In this document: piece after piece, positions 63,168 to 64,000 of the stretch
Layout of the letters: each line of letters starts with the position of its first letter
Numbering within the stretch: position 1 is the stretch's first letter
Assembly (NCBI RefSeq): GCF_015223355.1
Contig: NZ_JADFFK010000011.1
Span: forward strand, 124,001-188,000
Length of the DNA stretch: 64,000 nt
Source: Salipiger mangrovisoli
Lineage (GTDB): Bacteria; Pseudomonadota; Alphaproteobacteria; Rhodobacterales; Rhodobacteraceae
Reading direction: 5' to 3'
The notes under the pieces: model-generated
Told to the model about the DNA's origin: nothing
The model's input: only the letters and a program-made list of their open reading frames with translations
The model's database searches: none
Position numbers and translations under genes: made by a program

Positions 63168-64000
63168 CTAGAAGATGCTCTCGACGGGGTGACCGAGCGC
63201 AAGTGCGCCGACAAACTCCGCCTGTATCTCCTTTTGCAGAGGGTGGTAGCGGGCGGCCTGGATGTCGCGGAACAACCGTTCAAGCTCGGCCTTGCGGTAG
63301 AAGCCTGCGCCACCGGCAAGTTCCATCGCCAACTCGACCGTGCGGATCGCGTTTTCCTCGACCAGCCGCCGCCCGGTCATCACCTGCGCGACGGTGTCGG
63401 CCGAGGGCGCGTTCAGCTCGCTGGTCGCCACCATGTGGGCATGGGCCAGCCGCGCCGTAATGAGCGCCGTCTCCATCCGCCCGGCCCGGTCGCGCAGCAG
63501 CGCGGTCGCGGGGCGCCGCGCGGCGATCTCCACCGCAAGGTCGCGCGCCCGCTCGGCAACGCCGAGATAGACCGCGTAGATCAGCGGGAAGGCGATGGTG
63601 CCGAGCATGAAGAAGAGCGGATGCCATTTGCCCCGCGGCCGTTTCACGGCCACCTTGTCTTCCGGGACGAAAAGCCCCTCGATCATCACGTCGTGGCTGC
63701 CCGTGCCGCGCATCCCCAGCGTGTGCCAGGTGTCGAGCACCGTGACCTCTGGCGCGGCCATCGGGCAGCCGAAGTGGAGGATGGTTCCGCCGTTCTCGGG
63801 CGAGATCGCGCTGGTCATCAGCAGATCGCCCGCGGGCGCGCCCGAGACGAACATCTTCCGCGCGGTGATCCGGTATCCGCCCGGGACCGGCTCGGCCTTG
63901 CCCGACCCTCCGATCCAGTCGCCGCCCCCCGAGGAGAGCAGCACCAGCTTTTCGGCCGCCACCCGCTTCAGCAGGGGTTCGGTCTTGTCCCGCGTGGCCT
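63168..64000 (-). CDS. acyl-CoA dehydrogenase family protein (partial, runs off window)
   Basis: The C-terminal 277 or so residues of an acyl-CoA dehydrogenase-like flavoprotein; the frame stays open to the window edge, so the start lies beyond 64000. Visible features are 'ITARKMFVSGAPAGDLLMTS', 'TWHTLGMRGTGSHDVMIEG' (middle domain) and the C-terminal helical domain with 'MELAGGAGFYRKAELERLF'. The type-2 C-terminal domain is shared with DszC/hydroxylase-like members, so it may be a monooxygenase component and not a beta-oxidation enzyme. Confidence 0.8.
   Translation of the reverse strand, partial: ATRDKTEPLLKRVAAEKLVLLSSGGGDWIGGSGKAEPVPGGYRITARKMFVSGAPAGDLLMTSAISPENGGTILHFGCPMAAPEVTVLDTWHTLGMRGTGSHDVMIEGLFVPEDKVAVKRPRGKWHPLFFMLGTIAFPLIYAVYLGVAERARDLAVEIAARRPATALLRDRAGRMETALITARLAHAHMVATSELNAPSADTVAQVMTGRRLVEENAIRTVELAMELAGGAGFYRKAELERLFRDIQAARYHPLQKEIQAEFVGALALGHPVESIF

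Overview
The window reads as a chromosomal segment of a high-GC alphaproteobacterium of the Rhodobacteraceae (Roseobacter group). The evidence is the gene content: a napEFDABC periplasmic nitrate reductase operon, a Mur-type Fur regulator beside sitABCD, an aa3-type cytochrome oxidase subunit IV, a DmdC-like acyl-CoA dehydrogenase with a metallo-beta-lactamase partner, and ETF-ubiquinone oxidoreductase. Short GC-rich intergenic repeats of a kind I associate with this family support the placement. Genus cannot be fixed from the sequence alone. No phage, insertion sequence or CRISPR array is visible.

Layout. 1-2.4 kb: a membrane-anchored Mrr-like nuclease, a small unknown gene and an exostosin-family glycosyltransferase. 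2.8-7.4 kb: napEFDABC, then trpB. 8.8-13.9 kb (minus): a GFA-family protein and a cobalamin-uptake operon (btuB-btuF-btuC-btuD) behind a clear cobalamin riboswitch. 14.1-18.3 kb (minus): an FtsX-type ABC transporter with a His-rich loop and a DUF3299-like partner, then an alkaline phosphatase behind four phased PhoB half-sites. 18.4-26.7 kb: a sugar/sugar-acid catabolic region (UxaB-like reductase, aldo/keto reductase, GntR regulator, ribose-type ABC transporter, LgoD-like L-galactonate dehydrogenase, L-idonate 5-dehydrogenase). 26.7-30.8 kb: sitDCBA and divergent mur. 31-49 kb: mostly housekeeping genes (UDG4, moaB, an RND efflux pair, a DsbD-N protein, yqgE, tsaC, acyl-CoA dehydrogenase, MBL hydrolase, coxIV, azlCD, greA, ETF-QO, tRNA-Ser-GGA). 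49.7-56.3 kb (minus, apart from one small Gly-rich gene): a second ribose-type ABC transporter with a ROK regulator, an SDR and a SelA/DgaE-like PLP enzyme. 56.4-59.2 kb: decaying genes (truncated hydrolase, AraC fragment, multiply frameshifted oxidoreductase). 59.5-64 kb: an MhqO/MhqD-like pair, peptidase T with a 5' frameshift, a nucleoside deaminase and a partial acyl-CoA dehydrogenase.

How the parts work together. Several nutrient-scavenging units have readable control signals: cobalamin (riboswitch), phosphate (PhoB boxes), manganese (Mur boxes) and a sugar acid (a large nested palindrome beside a GntR gene, with a related half-site upstream of the UxaB-like operon). From the enzyme set I infer that the 18.4-25.5 kb region oxidises an L-galactose-like sugar through L-galactonate and tagaturonate to altronate. 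The second ABC cluster may handle an amino-sugar acid. Both pathway assignments are inferences.
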